Assembly (NCBI GenBank): GCA_023213395.1
Contig: CM041465.1
Coordinates: 79,181,741-79,245,740, forward strand
Reading direction: 5' to 3'
DNA length: 64,000 bases
From: Cycas panzhihuaensis
Taxonomy: Eukaryota > Cycadophyta
In this document: one piece after another, positions 54,954-64,000 of the stretch
How the letters are laid out: each line of letters starts with the position of its first letter
Numbering within the stretch: the stretch's first letter is position 1
The notes under the pieces: generated by a model
Seen by the model: the letters and a program-made list of their open reading frames with translations, nothing else
Told to the model about the DNA's origin: nothing
The model's database searches: none
Program-made: the position numbers and the translations under genes

Positions 54954-55740
54954 GAATCCTCGAATTGCTGTAACACTTGTCGGGGTTGGCCAATTGACAA
55001 TTGCTTGTATTTTCTTTGGATCAATCCTTATACCTTCTCTAGTTATGATATGGCCTAAGTATTATAGTTCTTCCTTTGCAAATGAACATTTCTTCTTGTT
55101 GGCAAAGAATTGATTATCACGCAAAATTCCGAAAACATTTTTCAGGTGTTCTAGATGCTCTTGCCATGTCTTACTATAGATTAAGATATCATCAAAGAAA
55201 ATTAACACGAATTTGCGTAGGACTTGCACGAAAGTATCGTTCATGGTGCTCGAAATGTTGCAAGGCTTTGTTAATCCAAATGGCATGACCTTAAATTCAA
55301 ATAGGCCTTCATGTGTTCTAAACTGCCTTGTAGACGTCTTCTTCTTTTATCGGATTTGATGATATCACGAGCGTAAATCAATTTTTGAAAAGTAATTTGC
55401 TCGTGAATTTCGTCCAATAGATCGTCAATGCGAGGGATCGGCACTGTTCTTGACTGTTAATTGATTGAGACCCCAGTAGTCTACACACATTCTATATGAA
55501 CCATCCTTTTTTGTACTGATAACAACTGGGGCTGGGCTTGTGCTAGGGGTAATACTCCCTTGGGATAGGAGTTCACTTGTGATTTTCTCGATTTCTTTCC
55601 GTAAATGATACGGATGTCTATATGGTCGAACGTTGACTGGCGCTGCACCTGGTATAAGTTCAATTGCATGTTGATTTTCTCAAAGAGGCGGTAGTCCTTC
55701 GGTTCATCGAACACTGCCTTGTATTCTTCTATAATTTGTT
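54954..55740 (-). pseudogene. Chr-4 reverse transcriptase
   Basis: N-terminal part LYQVQRQSTFDHIDIR in 55714-55481 (degraded), a frame-shifted middle with VDYWGLNQL and LDEIHEQ pieces, then MPFGLTKP (55286), [27 protein letters not shown] with catalytic F-F-D-D near 55204, and NKKKCSFAKEEL. At least three shifts. Confidence 0.87.
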
Positions 55741-56230
55741 GAATCTACGTGGAGTATCCTCGATTTCAACCTTATAGCATGTCATAATATATGCTGATGG
55801 GTTTTTCCTGAGTATCTTCTTCATTCGGTGTGATGAGACTAGTTGTCTTTGGTGGTGTTGCTTGGTTCGCAATCGATACTTACGTCCTCCTTGGCGAAAG
55901 CACATAAATCTGGTCATATAATTAGTGACTATATTACCCAGAGTTTGAAGCCACTGGATTCCCAATACTGCATCCACGCCACCGATTTGCATTGCAAACA
56001 TGCATGTGTTTGTGCAATATTCACCCATCTGTAAATTAATTTTTTGCAGAATCCTCCGCACGGTGCTGTTTTCCCATTTGCAATTGACACTTGGAATGTA
56101 TTTATTGGTTCTATTTTAATTCCAAGCTTCTTTGCATTGCCCTATTTATAAAGTTATGTGTACTACCACTATCGACTAGAATTGCGATGTGCCCCTTTTA
56201 TCATCCCTTGGAATCGAAGTGTTTGTGGTG
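55741..56230 (-). pseudogene. Chr-4 aspartic protease
   Basis: AILVDSGSTHNFINRAMQRSLEL near 56190-56120 (D-S-G intact), a frameshift, then MFAMQIGGVDAVLGIQWLQTLGNIV (56000-55930) and the tail to 55729. Confidence 0.88.
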
Positions 56231-56299
56231 TAACACTTTGTCCCAGAATTGCTTGGAGTGATATGTGTACATTTTCAAGATCTAGCTCCAATAGTTCGC

Positions 56300-57448
56300 C
56301 TACTTGACTTCCTCTGGCTTTTCTTCAACTTCTTCATGAATTTCCTCGGGTGCTTCTTCTTCCTCCGATATTATTGTATCTTTGGTATTAATCATATATA
56401 CCTTCTTGCCGGCGCATTGGTGTTCGCGTTTCCATGTCTAGCCGCATTTAAAACAAGTTCCTTTCCTCATGTGCTCTTCCTTTGTTGATGTCTCTTGATT
56501 ACTTCTAATTGTTAATGGAGCCTCCGCTTTAGTTCCTGACCTGTTCCAGTTTGGGTTAAATCCTTGTGAGCTTTCTGTTCTACGTGTGAACGTAGGTCTA
56601 GTTTCCCGTAGTTCTGCTTCCACGCATCTTGCTGTTTTGATTGCTGAGTCTAATGTTGGCACCTCCATTGCTTTTAGACGATATCTTATTGGAGGTTTTA
56701 ATCCGCTAATGTATGTTTCCAGAAGGAGTTCTGGTGGTACGGTTGTCGGAATTAGACATTGTAACACCTGAAATTGTTCAGTGAACTCTTGGACTGAGCT
56801 AGTTTGCTGTAATCTTGTTAGCTGGGCAAAGTAGTCTGTACTCCATGAGTCTTCATATTGGGTTATGAGCCCATGCTTCATGTTACTTGACTTTACTTTG
56901 CTTTCCCAATCGGGTTGAAGCCACCATGAATACCATTTCAAGGCTCGACCGTACAAATGTAATGATGCCAGAGATACTTGCTCGTGTTCTGGTATCGCGT
57001 AGACTGAGAAGTAAGTTTCCATCTGTAGGATCCATCCTCTTATATCCCTCGATTTATCGGGGTCAAATTTCTCTAAGTCGATCTTTGCCATTGTCACTCC
57101 TTCGTTATTCTTGCAGTTTCTTCTTTGATATTCTCCTTCTGTTTTAAATCTTCCTTCGAAATTACTTGTATTTCCTTGTTCTATTTCCTTTTCTTGTTTG
57201 GCCCATATCGGTTCTGCTTGTGGTCCGTCCAATTTCATGTTGATTTTATGCATGAGATCTGAGAGGCCTGCTAACGAGGCTAGGATTTCCTTTCCTACTG
57301 CCTCGAGGCGATATGTTCTCGATCGGATTGGCCTTGGCCATCGACATCTTCTTTGTTGTATAACCTTCTTAGAGCGTAACTCCGTTTGGGCTCTTCTCAA
57401 AAATCCACGGGTGGGAGGGTGGGGAAATTTTTCACTTCCTTCTCGCAA
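56300..57448 (-). pseudogene. gag: Chr-4 gag, open for 336 codons
   Basis: ATG 57448 after the leader. A basic N-terminus (KKVIQQRRCRWPRP) is followed by the Gag core at about residues 120-280 (IDLEKFDPDKSRDIRGWILQMETYF, LHLYGRALKWYSWW, YFAQLTRLQQTSSVQEFTEQFQVL, LLETYISGLKPPIRYRL). The knuckle CFKCG is cut by an amber stop at 56438, after which the frame continues REHQCAGKKVYMI and a Glu-rich tail. A single stop thus blocks most of this Gag. Confidence 0.92.
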
Positions 57449-57523
57449 AAAATTTTCGCCCTTCCGAAAAAACTTTCGACTATATTCTCCGGAGACACTT
57501 TTCCACAGGATAGCTTCGACGAA

Positions 57524-57535
57524 GCTCTGATACCA
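57524..57535 (-). promoter_or_regulatory. tRNA-iMet primer binding site of Chr-4
   Basis: Minus-strand TGGTATCAGAGC, perfect match to the standard plant iMet site, two bases from the LTR. Confidence 0.9.
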
Positions 57536-57537
57536 CT

Positions 57538-58039
57538 TGTAGCGGAAACTTTTAACTTAATTCAGAAATAACTCAACAATTCGCAGACATCGGTCTAATA
57601 TAGTTTTCTTCAATTGCAAATAAAAATGTACGTAGGAAATTCACCATAAAACACCGAAATAAAGTAATGGAAATAGTACTAATAAAGGTAAAGATATTGT
57701 GCAAAATATAAACAAAATATCCTTACTGAACGATCGCCTTCGAGGCGGGAATCCTCCAAATATCTCAGGCCAAAAGGCCGAGCCAACTGCAGCCCTAGAG
57801 CCGAAACTGTAGAAGAGATCAATCCGAATGATGATACCAAATGAGGGCTTTGCTCTCTATTTATAGTGGCCGGATTATCTTGTTTGAAGTCGGCCAGAAT
57901 TAAGATAGTTCACTGGGAGTGAAGGATTAATGAAGTCGGCCGGAAGACCTGCTTCGGTCGGCTAATATTCCTGCGCTCATTTCTGGGGTTTAAGTCGGTT
58001 GACAGGCCCCTAAAGAGAGGGTTTTCCTAGAACGCAACA
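57538..58039 (-). repeat. 5-prime LTR of Chr-4
   Basis: 502 bp, partner of 52438-52924. Minus-strand TATA box (plus tatttata, 57858-57865). Confidence 0.93.
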
Positions 58040-58044
58040 GGAAA
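58040..58044. repeat. Target site duplication of Chr-4, right copy (GGAAA)
   Basis: Identical to 52433-52437. These bases belong to the Glu-3 RNase H frame. Confidence 0.9.
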
Positions 58045-59110
58045 CATCTACGTACACATGGAATATTTTCTTCTAATCTAAAAAACGTAATATAGGGGTT
58101 GATGCTATGGCGCATTTAAAGGTTTCGAATGCTTTCTGTTGATTTGGCCCCCATTGCCATTTTATTTCTTTCTTCAAAAGGTCTTCTAGTGGTCCTATTA
58201 TCTGAGCATAAATCTTTACGAATTTTTGATAATATCCTATTAATCCAAAAAATCCTGTTACTTGTTTTTGGTTCTGAGGCTGAGGAAACCGTAATATGGT
58301 TGTGACCTTAGGGGAATTAGTCATCAACCCTTTCTTACTTACGACATGGCCAAGAAGGTTACCAAAGGGTACCAAGAGGGTGCATTTTTCTAGGTTCAAG
58401 CACAACTGATTTTCTCTGCAGGTTTATAACATTATTCTTAGGTTTTCCATGTGATTTTTCATTACTCCATATAAGGTCTAGTCATCCAAAAATACAGCCA
58501 TTGTTTCTCCAATCTATTTCCTAAATATGTTGAGTATTATGCGTTGGAAGGTTGCTGGAGCATTCGTAAGACCAAATGCCATGACTTGATATGCGTATGT
58601 TCCCCATTCAGTTATAAACGTGGTTTTATGTTGATCCTCAGGTGCAATACTCACCTGATTATAACCGCTAAACCCGTGTGTAAAGGAATAAACTTCTTTT
58701 CCTCCCATGGCTTCTAAGATTTCTTCTATGAACAGAATGGAAAAGGGATCCTTTTTGGTAACTTTATTCAGCTATCGGTAGTCTATGCAAACTCAAATTT
58801 TCCCATTCCTTTAGGTACAACCACAATGGGGCTTACCCACTCACTATATTCAATTTCGTATATGTATCTTGCTTCTAACATCTTGTCTAATTCTGCTTTT
58901 ACTTTTTCTTCGTACCTTGGATTCATCTTATAGGGTCTTTGCTTTACAGGTTTCGCTCCTTCAATTAAATCAATGTGGTGCATCTCAATTTCAGGTGAAA
59001 TTTCCTTAAGGTCTTTGTAGGACCTAGCAAAAACATCCCAGTATTCTTCAAATAGTACTTGGGCTTTTGCCACTATTTTTCATCCCAATAGTTACCAATC
59101 ATAATGTTCT
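58045..59110 (-). pseudogene. Glu-3 reverse transcriptase and RNase H start
   Basis: Minus strand from 59073: VFARSYKDLKEISPEIEMHHIDLIEGAKPVKQ, YEIEYSEWVSPIVVVPKGMG; then [42 protein letters not shown] (58708-58514); catalytic AVFLDD near 58490 followed by a stop; and the tether TGFFGLIGYYQKFVKIYAQIIGPLEDLLKKE to FHVYVDVS at the Chr-4 border. Confidence 0.9.
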
Positions 59111-59159
59111 TAGGGTCTATTTCTGACCCAAGGTTAATTTGAGTCATCTTAGGTTCTCC

Positions 59160-59815
59160 CTATTGCCTCTCTCCCCTCTCTGGATGAGTAGGTATATCCT
59201 CTATATCCCTTTGTTCATACCTTAATTCCATATACTCTGGAGGTAGATTTCTAGCTTCTTCCTTTTCCTCCCTTTCTTCATGTTTGTTGTCCTTTGTGTC
59301 TCTAATGTTTTCAATTGACATTAAATTTTTTTCTACCTTTCTACTTATATCCCTTATGTTCTTTAATACTTTATGTATGGTTTGGTTGTTGGAAGAATAT
59401 GAAAAGGCTTGGATAAATGAATGTTCTATTTCTTCCCAGGTCATTTTTTGTAGTTGTTCTTGTTTTAGGAACCATGTTTTTGCTAGGGTTCTTAGGGTAT
59501 GGATGAAAAGGTGGGTCCAATATAGTTTGAAAATACTCCAATGTCTCCATAATCTTCTCACCTAAGGAGATGCTTGTTAGGACATTCCCCCACTAAGAAT
59601 CCTAAGATGATCAAGTTTTGAGGTGGATCGAACCTTAGCCTAAAGGTTGATTGCAGGTTTTCCCAAGTTTGTAAGGTATGGTGATGAGCAGTGTACCACC
59701 ACCATGTAGTGTCCTGAAAGAAGATTACGAAATCGTTAACCCATTGTTTTTTATCTAAGATCCTGTGTTGCAACCAATGTTTCATACATTGGATTAAGAG
59801 CTTTTTGCCCTCCAT
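59160..59815 (-). pseudogene. Glu-3 tandem Gag-like modules between protease and RT
   Basis: Frame 59815-59558: LIQCMKHWLQHRILDKKQWVNDF, DTTWWWYTAHHHTLQTWENL and FRLRFDPPQN (first module). Frame 59561-59160: LRTLAKTWFLKQEQLQ, MTWEEIEHSFIQAFSYSSNN, VLKNIRDISRKVEKNLMSIENI (second module), then an acidic tail (NKHEEREEKEEARNL). This is the clearest copy of the family-specific segment. Each module carries the aromatic, [ST]-W-E-[EN]-[IL], F pattern of the Gag core. Confidence 0.7.
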
Positions 59816-59819
59816 TCTT

Positions 59820-60960
59820 TTACCTAAAAATGTAGGTATTTGTTTTCTGCCTTACAGTTTTATCTTCTAGTATAAGTTCTATGGGGTGGGCAAATCCTGC
59901 TACCTTTTGAAGGCTATCCTCCAGTTCAGCTTCACTAGGGGGATTTACCAAAAGAGATGTTGGTGAGTCTAAGGAAGACTTTTGGCTAGGGATAGAATAT
60001 TCTACCTCAACATGTTGGTTTTTGGTAGAAGGGTTTGGAAGGATATCCCTAGAGTCAAAAGGAAGATTGACCAGATCTCCCAAATCGGCTCTGGGGATAA
60101 TGGGTGGGGATGTGGAGTTGAGAAGGAGGTGGGAGTGGGGATGGGGTGGATGAGAGTTTGTAGGGTTGATCAAGTTTACATATATTTTGTTTTTTACTTG
60201 AAATTCCACTTTTACTAAACTATTCTCTAATGGTTTTTTAAGGTTTTCGGCACACATATAATCTAAATTATTATTATTTAATTTATTGTCAATTGAAAAA
60301 CATTTTGGCAACAAGTTACAACAAAATGAAGAGGGTTGAACTCCATACGAGTTGTCCATCCAATATCGGACCATGTTGTTAGTCTCTTCTTCGTCGGATG
60401 ACGCTTTGGATCGTAATTCTCCATAAATGTTAGGTTTGTACTCTCGTGAATCATTCATGCGATTGGTCTCCTCCATTGTGTGATATAGATTGGCTTCGTC
60501 GAAAGTGGAAGAAATTTCTTGAGTGGTGATCATCGTACTGGATGCATCGCTTGGGATGACTTCTATTGTATATTTTCCTTTTGCCAACATAGGGAGGATG
60601 ACCTCGTTTCCTCTGTCCATGAGGGTGAATGTCACATCTTTCCAGCTCTGTAAACACTCGGTTTTATATAACCATGGTCTTCCTAATAATGTTGGATCGG
60701 TGACCACGTCTTTAAAAATATCTACGATCGTGAAATCAACAGAGACGATAATACTGGCCATGTTTATTTGGATATTCTCTAGCTGCCCTACTAGTTTGAC
60801 TAGTAATTCGTTGGCCAACTTGAGTGAATAATTAGTTGATGCTAATCTTAGACTCCCAAGTTTCTTCCATGTCTGGGTTGGTAGGACATTTACTGCTGCC
60901 TCTCCATCCATGATAACGTTTTTGAGGTTTACCCCAAAATGCTAATATCTACTGAGGGAT
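59820..60960 (-). pseudogene. Glu-3 protease and acidic linker
   Basis: Open for 363 codons (60911-59820). The protease starts ILGVNLKNVI-MDGEAAVNVLPTQTW (D-G-E in place of D-G-G), then LKLANELLVKLVGQLENIQ and TLLGRPWLYK. The linker follows with EYKPNIYGELRSKASSDEEETNNM and a Pro/His/Ser-rich run, ending LILEDKTVRQ just before the Gag-like modules. The long opening suggests weak decay here or chance preservation. Confidence 0.82.
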
Positions 60961-61192
60961 CCAAATTGCACGATGGTTTGATTTTATTTAAGCTTCTATA
61001 AGCTTCTTTTGGGTGTATCTTCCCTCCTTTGACCCATTCAATGACTTTTCTTAATGGAATGGTTAAGTTTAGTTGGTTAACCAAATCTTCCATTAGTATT
61101 AATTTTTGCAAAAGTTCTTCTATTTTAGGGTTTCCTTTTAGGTTCTTCGGCAATGTTTGCTCCTCTAATTTTTTATTCCTTCTTCGGTATAC

Positions 61193-63129
61193 CTACTTTA
61201 CTTCTAGTTTTCCTAGGGGTAGTGATTTAAGTCCTTCCTCCTGTGTGGCTTCCTCCAATGCTTTTTTCGCAACAACAAAGCGATCAATTTCTATTTTAGG
61301 GTTAGGATAATCTTTTTCTCCTTCGTTTCTTTGATTTTGTAAGTTGACATTTTTTGGGGATCTGAGTATGATTGTTAACCCATTTAAGGCCTTACCCTTG
61401 CCTTTGCACTCCTTAGTGGTGTGAGTGCTTGGACTGCAGTTCTTACACAAGTATGGCCATTCTTTCTAGATTTTTTCTACTGGACAATCTGACTTCCACT
61501 GTCCATATTATAAATATATCAAGCATCTACCCAGCGGGGGTTTCTTTCTTGGATTCTCCGATTAGGTTTTGGTTGTATAGATTGTATGAATATTTCCATT
61601 GTTTCTCCCTCGCCCTCTTCCTCGAGCGTTGGAACCTTTGGTGCTGAAGTAACAATTCCGCGTGTTATGTGTTCCTTGGTCGCAGATATGGCACCAAGCA
61701 TTTTGTTTGCAGTTTCTTGTGTTGCATTCAAACTCCTTCATGGTGCGGGTGTTTTCTTCACAAATATAGCACCATTTCTCAATCAGGGGTTCTTTAACTT
61801 GATGTGTTTTGGAATCTTCCTCGAGGTTATCCCGATGTTGTAACTTTAGCCTCGCCACCTCTTTTCTTAAGGCTTCTATTTTCGTGTTTTCCTCTATTTT
61901 AGTCATTTGGAATAGTGGTCTATTCAAATTCTGTGTTTTCAGTTCATTGATTTCTTCTTGTAATCTTACCATGAAGGGATCATAAGCTATCCACTTGGTA
62001 TCTATCTCCTTTTCAAAGTCCAAGGCTAGCTCCTGCGCATGTTTATATGATTTCAATGGATGGGATGCCATTGCATTCCTTAGCTTAGTGTTTAGTCCAT
62101 TCACGAAAAAGGCACGCATGCTTAAATTCGTAGTCTTCTCATTATTGGTCATAGAAGCAACAATCATGTCTATTCTGCTGATATAGGTCATGACTAACTC
62201 TCCTAGCTTTTGCTAGATTTTCCTTAGTGTTAGCTCTATAATATCATTGTTTCTATATTTTAGAAATCTCATTTCAAAATCTGTTTTGATCTCATTCCAT
62301 GATTTGTGTTGGTCCAATTTCTTAAACCATGCCAATGGTACACCTCTTAGTGAATATGCAAACCTCCCCTTAATTTCATTTTCATCTGTGATTTTTTCAA
62401 GATTAATTGATCTCTGAAATAAATAGATATGTTCTGCAACATTGGTTGAATCATCAAAGATGAGTTTCCCAAATTCCCTATGGTGCGCCATTGTAGACCT
62501 ATCTTTCTTTTCTTCTCTTCCTTTTGCGGTGGGGTTGTTGCCTTCACTTCAAGAAACTTCTTGTAGAGTCTCCTTAGTGGCATCTATGCCCTGCTATTCT
62601 CCTTCCCGAACAAGGGATTTTGGTGATTTTAGTTGGATGATCCCTGGTACTCCTAGTATTTCTATTGCTACCAGAGTTGTTATTATGTATGACTGATCCC
62701 CATTTCCCTCTGGTGGATCTTCGAAAAGTTGTCTAATCAAGTGATTTTTCCCAATGTGCCTGGGAGCCTTCCTCCGCCTTTTCCTCGTTACCACTCAGGT
62801 CCTTTGGAGTAGAGCCCAAACTTTGTTCTGTCTCGAGATTATTAGTTTCTTCTTCCTCCTATTTCATATCCTTCCCTTCAATATAATATTTCCTTGGAGC
62901 AAGTGTGATTGTCATGGGCTCTCCTCAACCTCTATTTTCTATTTCCCGTGGTGTCTAGGCTCCACTTGCCTCAGATCCTTCTACTAACTCATTTTGCTCT
63001 TCTTTTTTCTTAACACTTCTCCTTGCTCTCCTTATCTTCTTCTCTCAGGACCATCTTAGGGCTCTCTGCCTGCTTGATTTTGGTATTTCTTGAGGTTTGG
63101 CTTATAACTCCTCTGCCTTTGAAGGCCAT
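61193..63129 (-). pseudogene. gag: Glu-3 gag with zinc knuckles
   Basis: ATG at 63129 opens MAFKGRGVISQTSRN. The Gag core at 62491-62213 reads DDSTNVAEHIYLFQRSIN, FAYSLRGVPLAWFKKLDQHKSWNEIKTDFEMRFL. The frame 62191-61562 holds the helical part (LKSYKHAQELALDFEKEID, LQEEINELKTQNLNRPLFQM) and the first knuckle pair (CYICEENTRTMKEF damaged, CHICDQGTHNTRNC intact). The second pair follows near 61517-61412, the last as CKNCSPSTHTTKEC. Confidence 0.87.
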
Positions 63130-63259
63130 TTAGGTGGCATTGGAAGGTCCCCCTGGCTGTCTAGGCTTAGTTAGAGCCTGCCATCACTGTGACAACTAGG
63201 GTGACTTGTTTTTTGTACATGGATTTTTTGGTTTCTCTTCTCTCCACTTAGTGGACTTA

Positions 63260-63272
63260 GGAAACGGAACCA
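63260..63272 (-). promoter_or_regulatory. tRNA-Glu primer binding site of Glu-3
   Basis: Minus-strand TGGTTCCGTTTCC, 12 of 13 matches to the complement of plant tRNA-Glu, one base from the LTR. Confidence 0.75.
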
Positions 63273-63273
63273 A

Positions 63274-64000
63274 TGTTGACTAATTTGTTGTCTCCTATTG
63301 CAAATCCTCACTTATCAAAGGTTTCCACTATAGTCTAGGGTGTGTGCAAGTGGTCAACATATACATTCTTCATTAATCAAGCCACATAAGTCCACATATA
63401 ACATACATTTCTCATGCATTCTTTAATAAGTACACATAATTGTTCATGTAACTCTTCTTATTTTATTATACAATAGTCAAAATTACATCATACAAGGTCC
63501 ATTCAACCTGACTGGTCAACCATACCAGATCAGGTACCACTGGAATCACTAACTCGGCTCTCACATCCATCCCAATGAGTGGATGTGATTATATACATTA
63601 TGCATTCCGGTTTCAGAACGATTGCGTCTATAGTCGTAATCATCCGTTTTCCCGAATGGATGCCTGTTTAGTCCTAATCCTGTTGTTAATGTTTAACCAT
63701 CCGTTCATTCATACAACTGTCCACGTGTCCTCTTCGTACCACAACCGTTCCTATCTGCTTACTTCGTTCCTCTACTCAACGTTCGTTGCTTCTATCCAAC
63801 GTTCATTCCTTTACTATTTGGTGCATTCTTGCTGCATAGTATCTGTTCCTATGATGGAATGGACTGCATTTCCTACTCTGTACTATCCATTCCTTATCCC
63901 GAATGCACCCCTATCTACTTATTGCGTTCCTCTACTCAACATCCGTTGCTTCTATCCAACATTCATTCCTTTACTATTTGGTGCATTCCTGCTGCATAGT
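63274..64000 (-). repeat. 5-prime LTR of Glu-3, cut by window end
   Basis: Starts TGTTGACTAATTTG and shares the tttccactatagtctagggtgtgtgca block with both Glu-1 LTRs. At least 727 bp, and the outer end is beyond the window. Confidence 0.9.
63751..64000. repeat. 160-bp-period tandem duplication in the Glu-3 LTR
   Basis: 63751-63840 and 63911-64000 match at about 82 of 90 bases (ctatct[ga]ctta ... gctgcatagt), so the period is 160 bp. The array may continue past the window. The units are full of cgttcc, cattcc and atccgt motifs. Confidence 0.85.

Larger units (their letters stand above)
52438..58039 (-). mobile_element. Chr-4: complete chromovirus inserted in Glu-3
   Basis: LTRs 52438-52924 and 57538-58039 (TGTAGCGGAA...AACGCAACA), perfect target duplication GGAAA (52433-52437 and 58040-58044), iMet primer site, polypurine tract, and gag-pro-RT-RNase H-integrase-chromodomain on the minus strand. 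LTR identity is roughly 95 percent by eye. Coding is the best preserved in the window: gag is open for 336 codons and RNase H to integrase for 352 codons, but frameshifts and stops still separate the parts. Confidence 0.96.
51926..64000 (-). mobile_element. Glu-3: tRNA-Glu-primed Ty3/gypsy element, interrupted by Chr-4, extends past window
   Basis: 5-prime LTR from 63274 beyond the window end, primer site, gag from 63129, knuckles, protease, Gag-like spacer and RT down to 58040. Then comes Chr-4, and RNase H continues at 52437 to 51926, where the Chr-3 LTR cuts it. The RNase H frame reads across the Chr-4 insertion once one copy of GGAAA is removed. The integrase and 3-prime part are lost. 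Confidence 0.9.

Noticed and set aside
57000-57580. Plus-strand frames near the Chr-4 5-prime end
   Set aside because: They are complements of gag and leader and match nothing.
63751-64000. CRISPR-like or satellite array
   Set aside because: Only two units, inside an LTR, with no regular short repeats or spacers. A local tandem duplication is enough to explain it.

Overview
The window is plant nuclear DNA made almost entirely of decayed, nested LTR retrotransposons. I found no host gene, tRNA, rRNA or CRISPR array that I can support. The plant origin rests on the mix of families: Ty1/copia elements, Ty3 chromoviruses with chromodomain-like ends and tRNA-iMet primer sites, and a non-chromoviral Ty3 family primed by tRNA-Glu, stacked inside one another. 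This fits a large, repeat-rich land-plant genome (conifer, cycad, fern or similar), but I cannot name the species.

Layout. 108-7139: Copia-A (+), complete, with a perfect 5-bp target duplication and nearly identical LTRs but a broken polyprotein. 7145-13990: AT-rich DNA with two orphan LTR-like blocks. 13990-25061: Copia-B (-), old, split by Glu-1 (15158-22140, -). 25416-40690: Glu-2 (+), interrupted in its integrase by Chr-5 (32775-39311, -), whose gag is itself interrupted by a solo LTR (36595-37477). 40700-51925: three truncated chromoviruses on the minus strand (Chr-1, Chr-2, Chr-3) with an orphan LTR plus leader of the Glu family (46187-47136) between Chr-2 and Chr-3. 51926-64000: Glu-3 (-), running off the window, interrupted between RT and RNase H by the complete chromovirus Chr-4 (52438-58039, target duplication GGAAA).

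The most interesting content is the Glu family, seen as three independent copies and one fragment. Its features are a primer site matching plant tRNA-Glu; a Gag with four CCHC knuckles arranged as two pairs with the same 26-codon spacing; a protease whose active site reads D-G-G; a several-hundred-residue segment between protease and reverse transcriptase that holds two further copies of the Gag core signature; and an extra reading frame downstream of integrase. The extra Gag-like modules recur in all three copies. The downstream frame is visible in two, since the third is truncated before it.

Every coding region carries stops or frameshifts, so all are annotated as pseudogenes. One 352-codon stretch of Chr-4 is still fully open. 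LTR borders given to the base were read from TG...CA ends and flanking duplications. Domain borders are approximate and were read by eye.
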